Positions 18,339-28,536 are shown, counted from the first letter of the stretch. The stretch: 64,000 nt of DNA from Methylomonas montana (GCF_030490285.1 NZ_CP129884.1:1736001-1800000); one strand, 5' to 3'. Program-made: numbers and translations. Notes: generated by a model from the sequence alone, not told the origin.

Positions 18339-20459
18339 ATGTCTAAGACGATAACGGCGGTATGGCCGGGGCGCCCCTATCCGCGCGGCGCATTTTGGGA
18401 CGGCGAAGGGGTGAATTTTGCCATTTTTTCCGAGCATGCCGAAAAGGTCGAATTGTGCTTGTTCGATGCCAAGGGCAAGGACGAAGTCCAGCGCGTCGAA
18501 CTCAAAGAACGTAGCGATTTAGTCTGGCACTGCTATCTGCCCGAGGCCCGTCCCGGACTGCTTTATGGTTTCCGGGTGCATGGGCATTACCGTCCGCAAG
18601 ACGGGCATAGGTTCAATCCGAACAAGCTGCTGATAGAACCCTATGCAAAAGATATAGTGGGGACGCCGCTCTGGAGCGACGCCCATTTCGGCTATCGGAT
18701 AGGCGCCAAGGACGACGATCTTTCCTTCAGTCGTCGCGACAATGCCAATGTGATGCCGAAGTGCCGGGTGATCGATCAGGCCTTCGCCTGGGGAAATGAT
18801 CATCCCCCCGACATCCAATGGTGCGATATGGTGATTTATGAGCTGCACGTCAAAGGCTTTACCATGCAGCATCCTGATATTCTGCCCAAGTTGCGCGGCA
18901 CTTATGCCGGATTGGCGATGGACCCGGTCATCGAGCATCTCCAACGGTTAGGCGTGACGACCGTTGAACTGATGCCGGTGCATGCTTTTCTCGATGATCG
19001 CTATCTGGTGGAACGAGGCATGCGCAATTACTGGGGATATAACTCCATAGGCTTTCTGGCGCCCGATTCCCGTTATTCGGCCAGCGGTCAGGTCAGTGAA
19101 TTTAAAACCATGGTAAAGACACTGCATAAAGCCGGTATTGAGGTGATTCTGGATGTGGTTTACAACCATACCGCCGAAGGCAATCAACTGGGGCCGACGC
19201 TGTCCTTCCGCGGTATCGACAATGCATCCTACTATCGGCTGCTGGGCGATAATCCACGCTTTTACATGGACTACACCGGCTGCGGCAATACCCTGGACAT
19301 GCAACAATCCTGCGTGCTGCAATTGATGATGGACAGCTTGCGTTACTGGGTGCTGGAAATGCATGTAGACGGCTTCCGGTTCGATCTGGCGTCCTCACTG
19401 GCAAGAGAGTTACACGAAGTAAACCAGCTTGGCACCTTCTTCAATACCATCCGTCAGGACCCTGTGCTGAGCACCATCAAGCTGATTGCCGAACCCTGGG
19501 ATCTGGGCGAAGGCGGCTATCAAGTGGGAAATTTCCCGCTGGGCTGGTCGGAATGGAACGATAAGTATCGCGATTGTATTCGTGCCTACTGGAAAGGCGA
19601 TGAAGGCTTGATCGGGGAACTGGCGCAACGCTTGACCGGATCCAGCGACCTCTACGAACGCAGTGGGCGGTCCCATGCCAGCATCAATTTCATCAGTGCC
19701 CACGACGGCTTTACCTTGCATGACCTGGTGACCTACGATGCTAAACACAACGAGGCCAATCAAGAAGAGAATGCCAGTGGTAACGACAATAACCATTCCT
19801 GGAATTGCGGCATCGAAGGAGAAACCGACGATTCGGCGATTAACGCCTTGCGTGCTCGGCAAAAGCGCAATCTGCTCGCTACTCTGCTGTTTTCACAAGG
19901 GGTTCCGATGCTGCAGGCAGGCGATGAGATCGGGCGTAGCCAGCAGGGTAATAACAATGCCTATTGTCAGGATAACGCGATTAGCTGGCTGTCGTGGGAG
20001 CTGAAGAAACAGGATCAGGATTTGCTTGCATTCACTCGGCGTATTATCAGCCTGCGCAACCAACATCCCTTGTTTCGGCGACGTTATTTTTTTCAGGGAA
20101 GCCCCAATTACGGCGGCGAGATAAAAGATATCGTCTGGCTCAATTCCGATGGCTCCGAAACCCGAGATGACGACTGGAATCAGGCGTCTTCGCATTGTCT
20201 GGGCCTATATTTTGCCGGCGGTAAACTGATCGAAACCGACGGGCGTGGACGGCGTTTACAGGACAATAATCTGTTGTTGCTGCTGAATGCTTATCATGAG
20301 GAGATCGCATTTATGTTGCCGCAATTTGAGGATCATGAGTATTGGGAAGTGCTACTCGACACGCGGGATGCTGTTGGTACGCCGGATGTTTCGCGTTACA
20401 AGACGGAGCAAGCTTATCCATTGGGCGGACGCTCGCTGGTGCTGCTGAAACAGGCGTAG
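18339..20459 (+). CDS. glgX: Glycogen debranching enzyme GlgX (TreX-like)
   Basis: Isoamylase-type enzyme that hydrolyses alpha-1,6 branches of glycogen or limit dextrin. The 706 residues comprise an N-terminal CBM48 (GVNFAIFSEHAEKVELCLFD), then a GH13 barrel with catalytic Asp in VDGFRFDLAS, Glu in IAEPWDLGEGGYQVG and the third acid in SAHDGFTLHDLV. Length and motifs fit GlgX/TreX. An AGGAG-like GACGGGAGG site precedes the ATG. It would supply linear maltodextrins to TreY downstream. Confidence 0.94.
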   Translation: MSKTITAVWPGRPYPRGAFWDGEGVNFAIFSEHAEKVELCLFDAKGKDEVQRVELKERSDLVWHCYLPEARPGLLYGFRVHGHYRPQDGHRFNPNKLLIEPYAKDIVGTPLWSDAHFGYRIGAKDDDLSFSRRDNANVMPKCRVIDQAFAWGNDHPPDIQWCDMVIYELHVKGFTMQHPDILPKLRGTYAGLAMDPVIEHLQRLGVTTVELMPVHAFLDDRYLVERGMRNYWGYNSIGFLAPDSRYSASGQVSEFKTMVKTLHKAGIEVILDVVYNHTAEGNQLGPTLSFRGIDNASYYRLLGDNPRFYMDYTGCGNTLDMQQSCVLQLMMDSLRYWVLEMHVDGFRFDLASSLARELHEVNQLGTFFNTIRQDPVLSTIKLIAEPWDLGEGGYQVGNFPLGWSEWNDKYRDCIRAYWKGDEGLIGELAQRLTGSSDLYERSGRSHASINFISAHDGFTLHDLVTYDAKHNEANQEENASGNDNNHSWNCGIEGETDDSAINALRARQKRNLLATLLFSQGVPMLQAGDEIGRSQQGNNNAYCQDNAISWLSWELKKQDQDLLAFTRRIISLRNQHPLFRRRYFFQGSPNYGGEIKDIVWLNSDGSETRDDDWNQASSHCLGLYFAGGKLIETDGRGRRLQDNNLLLLLNAYHEEIAFMLPQFEDHEYWEVLLDTRDAVGTPDVSRYKTEQAYPLGGRSLVLLKQA

Positions 20460-20510
20460 ACCACATGAAACGCGTGCATGACATGCTATTTGGGGTGAGG
20501 ATGGGCGGGC

Positions 20511-23507
20511 ATGAAATATAATGTGAAGCGCTTTATTGAGGATATTACCGCCCAACATGCTAAAACCGGCCAGGCACAGTCTCGACAAACCGACTTGCCA
20601 CCGTTGCCTGAACCGCGTATTCCATTGGCCACCTATCGTCTGCAATTCAACGGCGACTTCGCTTTTAATCAAGCGCGCGAAATTGTTCCCTATCTGAGTG
20701 CGCTGGGCATTTCCCACCTGTATGCCTCACCCTATCTCAAGGCACGGCCAGGCAGTCGGCACGGTTACGACATCATCGATCACAACATGCTGAATCCCGA
20801 GATTGGCTCGGACGAGGAATTTGAGCGGCTTTGCGAAACGCTCGCCCAGCACGGCATGGGGCAAGTGTTGGATGTGGTGCCTAATCATATGGGCGTGTTG
20901 GGCGGCGATAATGCCTGGTGGCTGGACGTGCTGGAAAATGGTCAGACCGCCGCGCATGCCGGGTTTTTCGATATTGACTGGGCGCCGATAAAGCCTAAGT
21001 TGCATGGCAAGGTGCTATTGCCGGTGCTGGGCAAGCATTATGGTGCGGCGCTGGACAATGCCGAATTACAACTGCGTTTTGATGCGGAACACGGCGAATT
21101 CGGCATCTATTACTTCGAACACCACTTTCCGGTAGATCCGGCGGAATACCCGCATATTCTGGCGTTTCGCATGGATGCCTTGAGTGTTCGCTTAGGGGAA
21201 GACAATCGGTTATTGATGGAATACCAGAGTCTGGTGACCGCATTCCATAATCTGCCGTCCCGTGGTGAAGTGTCGCCTGAACGCCAGCTTGAGCGCAGGC
21301 GCGACAAGGAAGTACATAAGCGCCAACTAGCCGGTCTGGTTGCCTATTCCGCCGAGATTGCCCGGTTTCTGGACGAGAACTTGTACATCTTAAACGGTAA
21401 GACTGGCGAATCATCCAGCTTCGATCAACTCCACCGATTGATCGAGGCGCAAGCTTACCGGCTGGCGTTTTGGCGGGTAGCCTCGGACGAGATTAATTAC
21501 CGGCGGTTTTTCGACATCAACGATCTTGCCGGCTTGCGCATGGAGAACGACGAGGTCTTCGATGCGACCCACCAGCTATTGTTGCGCCTGATTCAGGAAG
21601 GCAAGCTGGATGGCCTGCGCCTGGATCATCCTGATGGCTTGTACGATCCGGAAGCGTATTTTTTCAAGCTGGTCGAACACTGCAAGCGTGCCGGGCGTGC
21701 ACCTTATCTGGTGGTCGAAAAAATTCTGGCGGCAGACGAGGATTTGCGCAGTAGCTGGCCGGTGCAGGGTACGACGGGTTACGAATTCACCAATCTTCTC
21801 AACGGGCTATTTGTGGCTACCAGCGCTGCCAAACGTATGCAGCGCGTCTATCACAGCTTCATCGGCGAGCATGTCAATTTCGATGATCTGCTCTACCGTT
21901 CCAAAAAGCTGATCATGAAATCCGCGCTATCGGGGGAATTGAATGTGTTGGCCAACCTGCTCTCGAAAATCGCCGAAGCCGACCGCCATACTTGCGATTA
22001 CACGCTGAACGGATTGCGTACGGCATTGGCGGAAATCGTTGCCTGCTTCCCGGTTTATCGTGGCTACATCAACGCCTACGAAGTAGCACCGGAAGATCGC
22101 CGTAATATCGAACAGGCAACCGTAGCGGCAAAACGCAGAAGCACGACAGCAGACGCCAGTATTTTCGATTTTTTGCGTGAGGTACTTACGCTTGCCGCAG
22201 CAGATGGCAAATCGCCTGCGTACGCTGAGCAGGTGCTGGCCTTTGCCATGAAATTCCAGCAATTCACCAGCCCGGTGATGGCAAAAGGCCTGGAGGACAC
22301 CAGCGCCTACATCTACCACCGCTTGCTGTCGCTCAATGAAGTCGGCGGCGACCCTCGCCGATTCGGCGTGACCCGTAGCGCATTTCACCGCGCCAATCAA
22401 CTGCGCGCTGAGCGCAGCCCACATTCCATGTTGGCCACTTCCAGTCACGACACCAAACGTAGCGAGGATATGCGCGCCCGCCTCAATGTGTTGTCTGAAA
22501 TACCGGCGGCTTGGCGGTTGGTGCTTCGACAGTGGCGCCGCACCAATCGAAGTCTTAAACACATCGTGGACGGTATGCTGGTACCCACCCGCAACGATGA
22601 ATATTTCATCTATCAGACCTTGCTGGGGATTTGGCCGGCAGGTGAACCCGACGGCAATGAAATGGCGCGTTTTTCTGCCCGGATCAAAGAATATCTGGTC
22701 AAGGCCTTGCGCGAAGCCAAGGTTTATACCAGTTGGATAAACCCTAATGTAGCCTATGAAGATGCTGTAACGGGGTTTGCCGAAGCCCTGATCACTTCGC
22801 CGGTAGAGAGTGCGTTCCTGGCGGATTTTCGGCCTTTTCAGCGGCGGATTGCGCGGCTCGGGATGTTCAACAGCCTGTCGCAGACATTGATCAAGCTCAC
22901 CGTGCCGGGTGTACCGGATATTTATCAAGGTTGCGAATGTTGGGATTTCAGTCTGGTGGACCCCGACAACCGGCGGCCGGTTGATTTCGACTGCCGCCGA
23001 ACCATGCTGGTTGGATTACAAACGCTTGTCGCCCAAGCATCGCTGCAACGTGTTGCTGGGGTAAGAGCGTTATGCGAGACGCTGGAAGACGGCCGGGCCA
23101 AACTGCTGATTGTTTGGTTGGGGCTGATGTTGCGAGAACGCTGGCCGGAGGTGTTTCAGCAAGGAAGCTATTTACCGTTGGCAATCAGGGGAGAACAAGC
23201 GGCTCATCTGTGCGCCTATGCGCGCAGATTCGGTGATCGCACCGTCATCACCGTGGCGCCGCGTTTCTTTGTGCGGTTGCTGGGTGACGCCGAAATGCCG
23301 CCTCTGGGAGAAAAAATTTGGGGGAATACCTCAGTGGAACTGCCTTCTGGTCTGGGCGATAAGCAATATACCTGCGTGTTCACCGGGAAGGAGCTCAAAC
23401 CTCAGAAGCGGCAGTCTCGTTGGAATATCTCAGTCGCACAAATCCTGACGGAATTTCCCGTGGGGCTGGTTATCGGTGAGAACGGCCTCGCCGCCGAGGA
23501 GCTATGA
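20511..23507 (+). CDS. treY: Maltooligosyltrehalose synthase TreY
   Basis: TreY turns the reducing-end alpha-1,4 bond of a maltodextrin into an alpha,alpha-1,1 bond. The 998 residues are long for the family, as in other proteobacterial forms. Conserved blocks are TYRLQFN, YLSALGISHLYASPYLKARPGS, DVVPNHMG, DGLRLDHPDGL (catalytic Asp), VVEKIL (catalytic Glu), a SSHDTKRSEDMRAR block and PGVPDIYQG near the C terminus. A 40-residue N-terminal extension precedes the barrel. It works with TreZ, 450 bases downstream. Confidence 0.95.
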   Translation: MKYNVKRFIEDITAQHAKTGQAQSRQTDLPPLPEPRIPLATYRLQFNGDFAFNQAREIVPYLSALGISHLYASPYLKARPGSRHGYDIIDHNMLNPEIGSDEEFERLCETLAQHGMGQVLDVVPNHMGVLGGDNAWWLDVLENGQTAAHAGFFDIDWAPIKPKLHGKVLLPVLGKHYGAALDNAELQLRFDAEHGEFGIYYFEHHFPVDPAEYPHILAFRMDALSVRLGEDNRLLMEYQSLVTAFHNLPSRGEVSPERQLERRRDKEVHKRQLAGLVAYSAEIARFLDENLYILNGKTGESSSFDQLHRLIEAQAYRLAFWRVASDEINYRRFFDINDLAGLRMENDEVFDATHQLLLRLIQEGKLDGLRLDHPDGLYDPEAYFFKLVEHCKRAGRAPYLVVEKILAADEDLRSSWPVQGTTGYEFTNLLNGLFVATSAAKRMQRVYHSFIGEHVNFDDLLYRSKKLIMKSALSGELNVLANLLSKIAEADRHTCDYTLNGLRTALAEIVACFPVYRGYINAYEVAPEDRRNIEQATVAAKRRSTTADASIFDFLREVLTLAAADGKSPAYAEQVLAFAMKFQQFTSPVMAKGLEDTSAYIYHRLLSLNEVGGDPRRFGVTRSAFHRANQLRAERSPHSMLATSSHDTKRSEDMRARLNVLSEIPAAWRLVLRQWRRTNRSLKHIVDGMLVPTRNDEYFIYQTLLGIWPAGEPDGNEMARFSARIKEYLVKALREAKVYTSWINPNVAYEDAVTGFAEALITSPVESAFLADFRPFQRRIARLGMFNSLSQTLIKLTVPGVPDIYQGCECWDFSLVDPDNRRPVDFDCRRTMLVGLQTLVAQASLQRVAGVRALCETLEDGRAKLLIVWLGLMLRERWPEVFQQGSYLPLAIRGEQAAHLCAYARRFGDRTVITVAPRFFVRLLGDAEMPPLGEKIWGNTSVELPSGLGDKQYTCVFTGKELKPQKRQSRWNISVAQILTEFPVGLVIGENGLAAEEL

Positions 23508-23955
23508 AATGGTGGATTGCAGCTTTTGAAATCGGGTGCGATTCAAACAGAGGCGGAATTCTTATGTCTGCAAAAATACCGCGAAGCGGAAATATGCCGA
23601 AGGCATGGGGTTAATCCCCTTATACCGCCCCGAGCATCACAGCATTTGGCGAGAATAGCCCGATAGGGGAGCGGCATGGATGCCGCTCGTTTTCGGAGGG
23701 CTAAGGATAGCCCTTCCGAAAACCCTCGCCAAATGCGAGAAGCGCAGGATCCAGGCGGTATCAGGGTGGCCTTTTCTTTGGTTGCTTTCTTTTGGCCGAG
23801 CAAAAGAAAGCAACTCGGCTGTCGGTCCGAGAACCGACTTTAAATTGGGTTCGCGTAGCGTTTCGTTAATTTACGCCTCAGTTTGAATCGCGCCCTTTGA
23901 AATTTTGAAATCGCAATATTTGACTTTTTGAACGGCGTACTTTGGAGTAACAATC
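23508..23955. other. Intergenic region between treY and treZ, mostly a dispersed repeat
   Basis: 448 bases without a gene. Most of it is the repeat at 23614-23843; short frames on the minus strand fall inside that repeat and are not credible. The last 60 bases before treZ are AT-rich and end in TGGAGTAAC, the treZ ribosome site. Confidence 0.6.
23614..23843 (+). repeat. Dispersed intergenic repeat, copy 1
   Basis: It shares long, nearly identical blocks with the reverse complement of 50608-50912: CCGCCCCGAGCATC, GGATGCCGC, GTTTTCGGAGGGC, CCCTTCCGAAAACCCTCGCC, GTGGCCTTTTCTTT and CTTTCTTTTGGCC, in the same order. Inverted pairs such as TTTTCGGAGGGC/GCCCTTCCGAAAA can form a stem. Copy 1 is shorter because it lacks an internal block of about 70 bases present in copy 2. 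It probably represents a genome-wide repeat family of this lineage. Confidence 0.85.
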
Positions 23956-25905
23956 ATGAGCGAACAGATTACTAACGAATTAGTCAATGGCCGCCGATTC
24001 CCGATCGGGGCAGAGCGCGTGCCTGAAAAAGGCATGCATTTTCGAGTCTGGGCGCCCGAAAGAAAGACCGTGAAACTGGTCATGAATACTCCGGGTGAAG
24101 AGCGTGACCCTCCCCGTCCTCAGACCGAAATCGAACTGCAAAGCGAAGGCAACGGTTATTTTTCGGTCATTGTGCAAGAGGCTTGTGCAGGAAGCTTGTA
24201 CCGCTACCTGCTGGACGATGACCCGCAACCATACCCTGATCCTGCTTCGCGTTTTCAACCCCAGGGTCCGCACGGACCCTCGCAAGTAATCGATGCCTTA
24301 ACGTTCGACTGGACGGACGCCACCTGGCCGGGAATCGCAGCCCAAGGCCAGGTCATTTACGAGATGCATATCGGCACGTTTACGCATGAAGGCAATTGGT
24401 TCGCAGCGGCCAAGGAACTGCCCGAGCTGGCGGCATTGGGCGTGACGATGTTGGAGATCATGCCGGTGGCCGACTTTCCGGGCCGGTTTGGCTGGGGTTA
24501 CGACGGCGTCAATTTGTTCGCGCCGACACGGCTTTACGGAACCCCGGACGAATTTCGCTATTTCGTTGACCAGGCGCATGCCGTGGGTCTCGGCGTGATT
24601 CTGGATGTGGTATTCAATCATTTGGGCCCGGATGGCAATTATCTATCGAAGTTCTCCAGCGATTACATTTCCGCCCGCTATCAGTCAGACTGGGGCGATG
24701 CACTGAATTTTGACGGGCCGCACTCAGATGCAGTGCGTGAGTATGTGCTCGCCAATAGTGAGTATTGGATTAAAGAGTTCCACCTTGACGGCCTGCGGCT
24801 TGATGCAACCCAGCAAATCTTCGACAGCTCCGCTGAACATATTATTGCCGCCATCGTGCAGGCAGCGCGTCGCGCCGGGGCGCCGCGCAAGACCTTTATC
24901 GTCGGCGAGAATGAGCCGCAGGATGCAAAATTGTTTTTGCCTCTCGAATATGGAGGCTTCGGCCTGGACGCGTTATGGAACGACGATTTCCACCATACCG
25001 CGATGGTCGCGATGACAGGGCGAGCGGATGCTTACTATAGCGACTACCGGGGTGTCGCTCAGGAATTTATATCCACGTTCAAGCGAGGTTTCTTGTATCA
25101 AGGTCAATGGTACTCGTGGCAAAACAAAACACGCGGAACCCCAGGTCTGCACATGCCGCCAGGCAAATTCGTCAACTTCATCCAAAATCACGATCAATTG
25201 GCCAATTCCGGCAGTGGCAAACGTGTACACACAATGACCAGTCCTAACCGCTACCGGGCTTTGACAACCCTGTTTTTATTGGCTCCGCAGACACCCATGT
25301 TGTTTCAAGGCCAGGAGTTTGCCGCCACCAGTCCGTTCTTTTATTTTGCCGACCACAAAGATGAAATCGCCCATTTGGTGGCGCGAGGACGCTCCGGTTT
25401 TCTGGCCCAATTTCGTGCCTTGGCAACTCCCGAAATGCAGGCCCGGCTGCCGGATCCGGGCGACCCGCAAACCTTTACCGCTTCAAAACTGGACTTGAAT
25501 GACCGCAACCAGCATCAGGAAGAATATGCCTTGCACCGCGATTTATTAAGCTTGCGCCGTAACGATCCGGTGTTTCAGGCCAGCGAGCATAGCCACCGTA
25601 TCGATGGCGCAGTGTTAAGCCAGGACGCATGGTTGATACGTTTTTTCGGAGAAAGTCCGGGTGACGATCGGCTTTTATTGGTTAACCTGAGCCGGGATCT
25701 TCATCTGGTTCCGGCGCCGGAACCGTTATTGGCCCCGCCGAAGGACTGTGTTTGGGATGCCATATGGTTCAGCGACGATCCTCGTTACGGTGGTATGGGC
25801 ATGCCGCCCTGGCCCACGAAAGGCAATTGGTATCTTCAGGGCGAATCCGCTGTGGTGCTACGGCCGATTAAGCAGGCAAAGGAGAGCGTGGATCATGAAC
25901 AGTGA
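23956..25905 (+). CDS. treZ: Malto-oligosyltrehalose trehalohydrolase TreZ
   Basis: TreZ cleaves trehalose from maltooligosyltrehalose made by TreY. The 649-residue protein has an N-terminal carbohydrate-binding domain (MHFRVWAPERKTVKLVM), then a GH13 barrel with GWGYDGVNLFAPTRLYG, catalytic Asp in FHLDGLRLDATQ, Glu in IVGENEPQD, and the NFIQNHDQLANSGSG block; WNDDFHHTA is a TreZ signature. Its last 11 bases overlap the next gene, so the two are translationally coupled. Confidence 0.95.
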   Translation: MSEQITNELVNGRRFPIGAERVPEKGMHFRVWAPERKTVKLVMNTPGEERDPPRPQTEIELQSEGNGYFSVIVQEACAGSLYRYLLDDDPQPYPDPASRFQPQGPHGPSQVIDALTFDWTDATWPGIAAQGQVIYEMHIGTFTHEGNWFAAAKELPELAALGVTMLEIMPVADFPGRFGWGYDGVNLFAPTRLYGTPDEFRYFVDQAHAVGLGVILDVVFNHLGPDGNYLSKFSSDYISARYQSDWGDALNFDGPHSDAVREYVLANSEYWIKEFHLDGLRLDATQQIFDSSAEHIIAAIVQAARRAGAPRKTFIVGENEPQDAKLFLPLEYGGFGLDALWNDDFHHTAMVAMTGRADAYYSDYRGVAQEFISTFKRGFLYQGQWYSWQNKTRGTPGLHMPPGKFVNFIQNHDQLANSGSGKRVHTMTSPNRYRALTTLFLLAPQTPMLFQGQEFAATSPFFYFADHKDEIAHLVARGRSGFLAQFRALATPEMQARLPDPGDPQTFTASKLDLNDRNQHQEEYALHRDLLSLRRNDPVFQASEHSHRIDGAVLSQDAWLIRFFGESPGDDRLLLVNLSRDLHLVPAPEPLLAPPKDCVWDAIWFSDDPRYGGMGMPPWPTKGNWYLQGESAVVLRPIKQAKESVDHEQ

Positions 25906-27952
25906 TATGGTTATTCGAACCCATTGGACTGGGGATCTTGCTGAACAGGAAGCGTTGCTAACACGCGAATGGTTAGTCACGAATGGTCTGGGCGGCTATG
26001 CCTCCGGAACCATATCAGGCGTACCCACCCGCCGTTTTCATAGCCTACTAACCGCCGCGCTTCCCGACCCTCGAGGCCGCTACGTGATGCTTAATCAACT
26101 CAGTGAGATGGTTCGGTTTCCCGATGGCAGCAGCCAGAAAATAGGCGGCATCGAATTGGCGGGCGGAGCGCTTGATCTATACGGCATGTCCAGTCTGCGC
26201 GAATTTCGCCTGGAATCCGGCTTGCCGATATGGCGCTATGAACTGGCAGACCATGTGATTGAAAAATCGATCATGATGCCTTATATGAGCAATACGGTTC
26301 TGGTGAGGTATCGCCTGGTTTCAGGTACAGGGCCGTTACGGCTCAAAATTCGCCTAGCCGTGCATTTTCGTCGCCATGAGGCTTCTTTGGCGGAAGGCTT
26401 TCCGATTGATTCCTACGATCTTAAAGCCTCTGCCGGGCGCCTTGAAATTCATGGGCATTTAATTCCGCCCTTACGGCTTTATGTCGATGGCGAAAACCCG
26501 GCATTCACGATTGAAACCAAACGCTTCAGCGATATTCTTTACCGTGTAGAAGGACAAAGAGGCTACGAGGCCCAGGGTAATCTGTGGAGCCCCGGTTATT
26601 TTCGAGTTGATCTGGCTGTCGGCAAAGATGTCACCTTGATCGCTTCTGCGGAAAGCCGGGAAAGCACTTTGGCGCTGACGCCAGAGGAAACCTTTCAGAC
26701 CGAACTGGAACGGCGTCGAGGTTTGCTGGCGGCGGCGCGTCCGGAATTGGTTAAAGGCTTGGCCAGGCAGCTGGTACTGGCGGCCGATCAGTTTATTATC
26801 GCGCCGGTCGAACGGGGTACCGAAACGCCTCGCATCTGTGCAACCGGCGGCGATGTGCGCACCATCATTGCCGGTTACCACTGGTTTACCGATTGGGGAC
26901 GGGACACCATGATCAGCCTCGAAGGCCTGACGCTGATGACAGGACGGCATATCGAGGCGGGACATATCCTGCGTACTTTTGCCCATCATCTGCGTGACGG
27001 CCTGATTCCCAACCTGTTCCCGGAAGGTGAAAGCGAGGGCGTCTATTACACCGCCGATGCGACGCTGTGGTTTTTCCATGCGCTGGATCGTTATATCGAG
27101 CATACCGGCGACCGGGCTTTGCTCAAGGAATTGCTGCCCAAGCTGTTGAATGTTATCGAACATCATATTCGGGGTACTCGCTTCGGCATCCATTGCGATC
27201 CTGCCGACGGTCTGCTGGTCCAGGGCGATCCGCGTTACGCGTTGACCTGGATGGACGCCAAATTAGGCGATTGGGTCGTTACCCCGCGTCGCGGCAAGGC
27301 GGTTGAAATCAATGCCTTGTGGTACAACGCGCTACGCCTGCTGGAAAAATGGATGCGGGAGGAAAACTCAGGCCCAGGCGTGAGTGAGTTTGCAACGCTA
27401 GCCGATTTCACCCGGCTTAGCTTTAATCAACGCTTTTGGAATGCCCAGACTGAGCATTTGTATGATGTGGTCGACGGTGAAAACGCTGAAAACGACCCGG
27501 CATGTCGGCCTAATCAAGTGTTTGCTTTATCGCTAGCCCATCCGGTATTGGAGCAGGCGCATTGGCAATCCGTATTTCAGACTATCAAAGACCGGCTGTT
27601 GACGCCGGTGGGGCTTAGGACATTGTCCCCGGATCATCCCGATTATAAATCCCATTACCATGGCGACCTGCGCGCCCGGGATGCCTCTTATCATCAAGGT
27701 ACGGTCTGGCCCTGGCTGCTGGGACCCTACATTGATGCCTGGTTACGCGTTTATCCCGACCAGCGCAAAGATGCGCGCGACTTTCTGGATAAATTATTGG
27801 AGAGACATTTGCATGAGGCCTGTATTGGCTCCGTCAGCGAAGTTTTCGATGCCGAAGGTTTATTCGCCCCGCGAGGCTGTATCGCTCAGGCTTGGAGCGT
27901 AGCGGAGATCCTTCGCGTCTGGGTGAAGGCCGCGGAAAACCAGGATGGTTAA
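25895..27952 (+). CDS. Amylo-alpha-1,6-glucosidase (archaeal/bacterial GDE type)
   Basis: A 685-residue debranching glucosidase that is unrelated to GlgX and removes single glucose stubs at alpha-1,6 points. The N-terminal domain (residues 1-270; TREWLVTNGLGGYASGTISG, TRRFHSLL) is typical, and the C-terminal (alpha/alpha)6 barrel has YHWFTDWGRDTMISLEGL with the catalytic acid and SYHQGTVWPWLLGPY. The frame is open from 25748 inside treZ, but the ATG at 25895, preceded by GGAGAG and matching the family N terminus, is used. Together with GlgX it gives this locus two debranching activities. Confidence 0.92.
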   Translation: MNSDMVIRTHWTGDLAEQEALLTREWLVTNGLGGYASGTISGVPTRRFHSLLTAALPDPRGRYVMLNQLSEMVRFPDGSSQKIGGIELAGGALDLYGMSSLREFRLESGLPIWRYELADHVIEKSIMMPYMSNTVLVRYRLVSGTGPLRLKIRLAVHFRRHEASLAEGFPIDSYDLKASAGRLEIHGHLIPPLRLYVDGENPAFTIETKRFSDILYRVEGQRGYEAQGNLWSPGYFRVDLAVGKDVTLIASAESRESTLALTPEETFQTELERRRGLLAAARPELVKGLARQLVLAADQFIIAPVERGTETPRICATGGDVRTIIAGYHWFTDWGRDTMISLEGLTLMTGRHIEAGHILRTFAHHLRDGLIPNLFPEGESEGVYYTADATLWFFHALDRYIEHTGDRALLKELLPKLLNVIEHHIRGTRFGIHCDPADGLLVQGDPRYALTWMDAKLGDWVVTPRRGKAVEINALWYNALRLLEKWMREENSGPGVSEFATLADFTRLSFNQRFWNAQTEHLYDVVDGENAENDPACRPNQVFALSLAHPVLEQAHWQSVFQTIKDRLLTPVGLRTLSPDHPDYKSHYHGDLRARDASYHQGTVWPWLLGPYIDAWLRVYPDQRKDARDFLDKLLERHLHEACIGSVSEVFDAEGLFAPRGCIAQAWSVAEILRVWVKAAENQDG

Positions 27953-28073
27953 TTAAAATTGGTTAGATGGGAGACTGGTTCCAGTCGCTTGATATTAAGC
28001 GGTCAGATATAGCAGTTACCTTTTTTGTTGGCCGCTGCCGCTGCAACTTTTCTTGGTTAAAAATCGCAGACAT

Positions 28074-28096
28074 AAAAAAGCCCACGTGAAGTGGGC
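28074..28096 (-). terminator. Hairpin with terminator shape on the minus strand
   Basis: A 6-bp stem GCCCAC/GTGGGC (28080-28085 and 28091-28096) with loop GTGAA. Read on the minus strand it is followed by six T, as in an intrinsic terminator; on the plus strand there is no T run. No minus-strand gene lies to its right before 28537, so what it would terminate is unknown. Confidence 0.5.
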
Positions 28097-28233
28097 CTCG
28101 TCCGGTGTTATTTTTATGTTTTGTTGGACGCCTACCTTCAGTGACAGCAGGTTAATGGCTTGCGCTCTTATTATTGTTGTACCGCATACACGGTCGCTTC
28201 CCCCCTCAATAGATACGAAGCTTGCAGCTCGTA

Positions 28234-28247
28234 TTGACCTAAGTCAA
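28234..28247. promoter_or_regulatory. FNR/CRP-type dyad box 1
   Basis: TTGACCTAAGTCAA, a perfect TTGAC-N4-GTCAA dyad. It resembles FNR/Dnr-family sites (TTGAT-N4-ATCAA). It lies 290 bases before the next gene, so it is more distant than usual for an activator. Confidence 0.4.
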
Positions 28248-28443
28248 GGTGGGCGCATTCTATTGAATTAAAGGTTCTGTGTCCAGAAAAAGTGTGACAA
28301 TTTGTCGCATAGAAATTTTATGGAATTCGCCGAATTTTTAGATTCAATGATGTCGGCATACAAGTTCTGTATCTTCAGATTTGATAACTGCAGGCGTCAG
28401 TATAAGATTTGGTCCCCTATAAAAGATTCTTTGGTAGCAGGTA

Positions 28444-28457
28444 TTGATCTGGGTCAA
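28444..28457. promoter_or_regulatory. FNR/Dnr-type dyad box 2
   Basis: TTGATCTGGGTCAA matches the TTGAT-N4-(A/G)TCAA pattern of oxygen- or nitric-oxide-responsive FNR/Anr/Dnr regulators. It is centred about 86 bases before the start codon of the next gene; a TATATT at 28494-28499 could serve as -10. Regulation by low oxygen or NO is inferred only from this match. Confidence 0.5.
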
Positions 28458-28536
28458 AAAAGTTGTAAGCTTTGACTGACAGATGTTTGCCGATATATTT
28501 CTGTGTATTGATTGATTTACTTACAACGGGGGCTAT

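Larger units (their letters stand above)
27953..28536. other. Intergenic region with an orphan hairpin and two FNR-like boxes
   Basis: 584 bases without a credible gene. Contents are a hairpin at 28074-28096 and two dyad boxes at 28234-28247 and 28444-28457, all described separately. A 72-codon frame at 28053-28271 starts with an alternative codon, has no ribosome site and crosses the hairpin, so it is not called. Confidence 0.5.
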
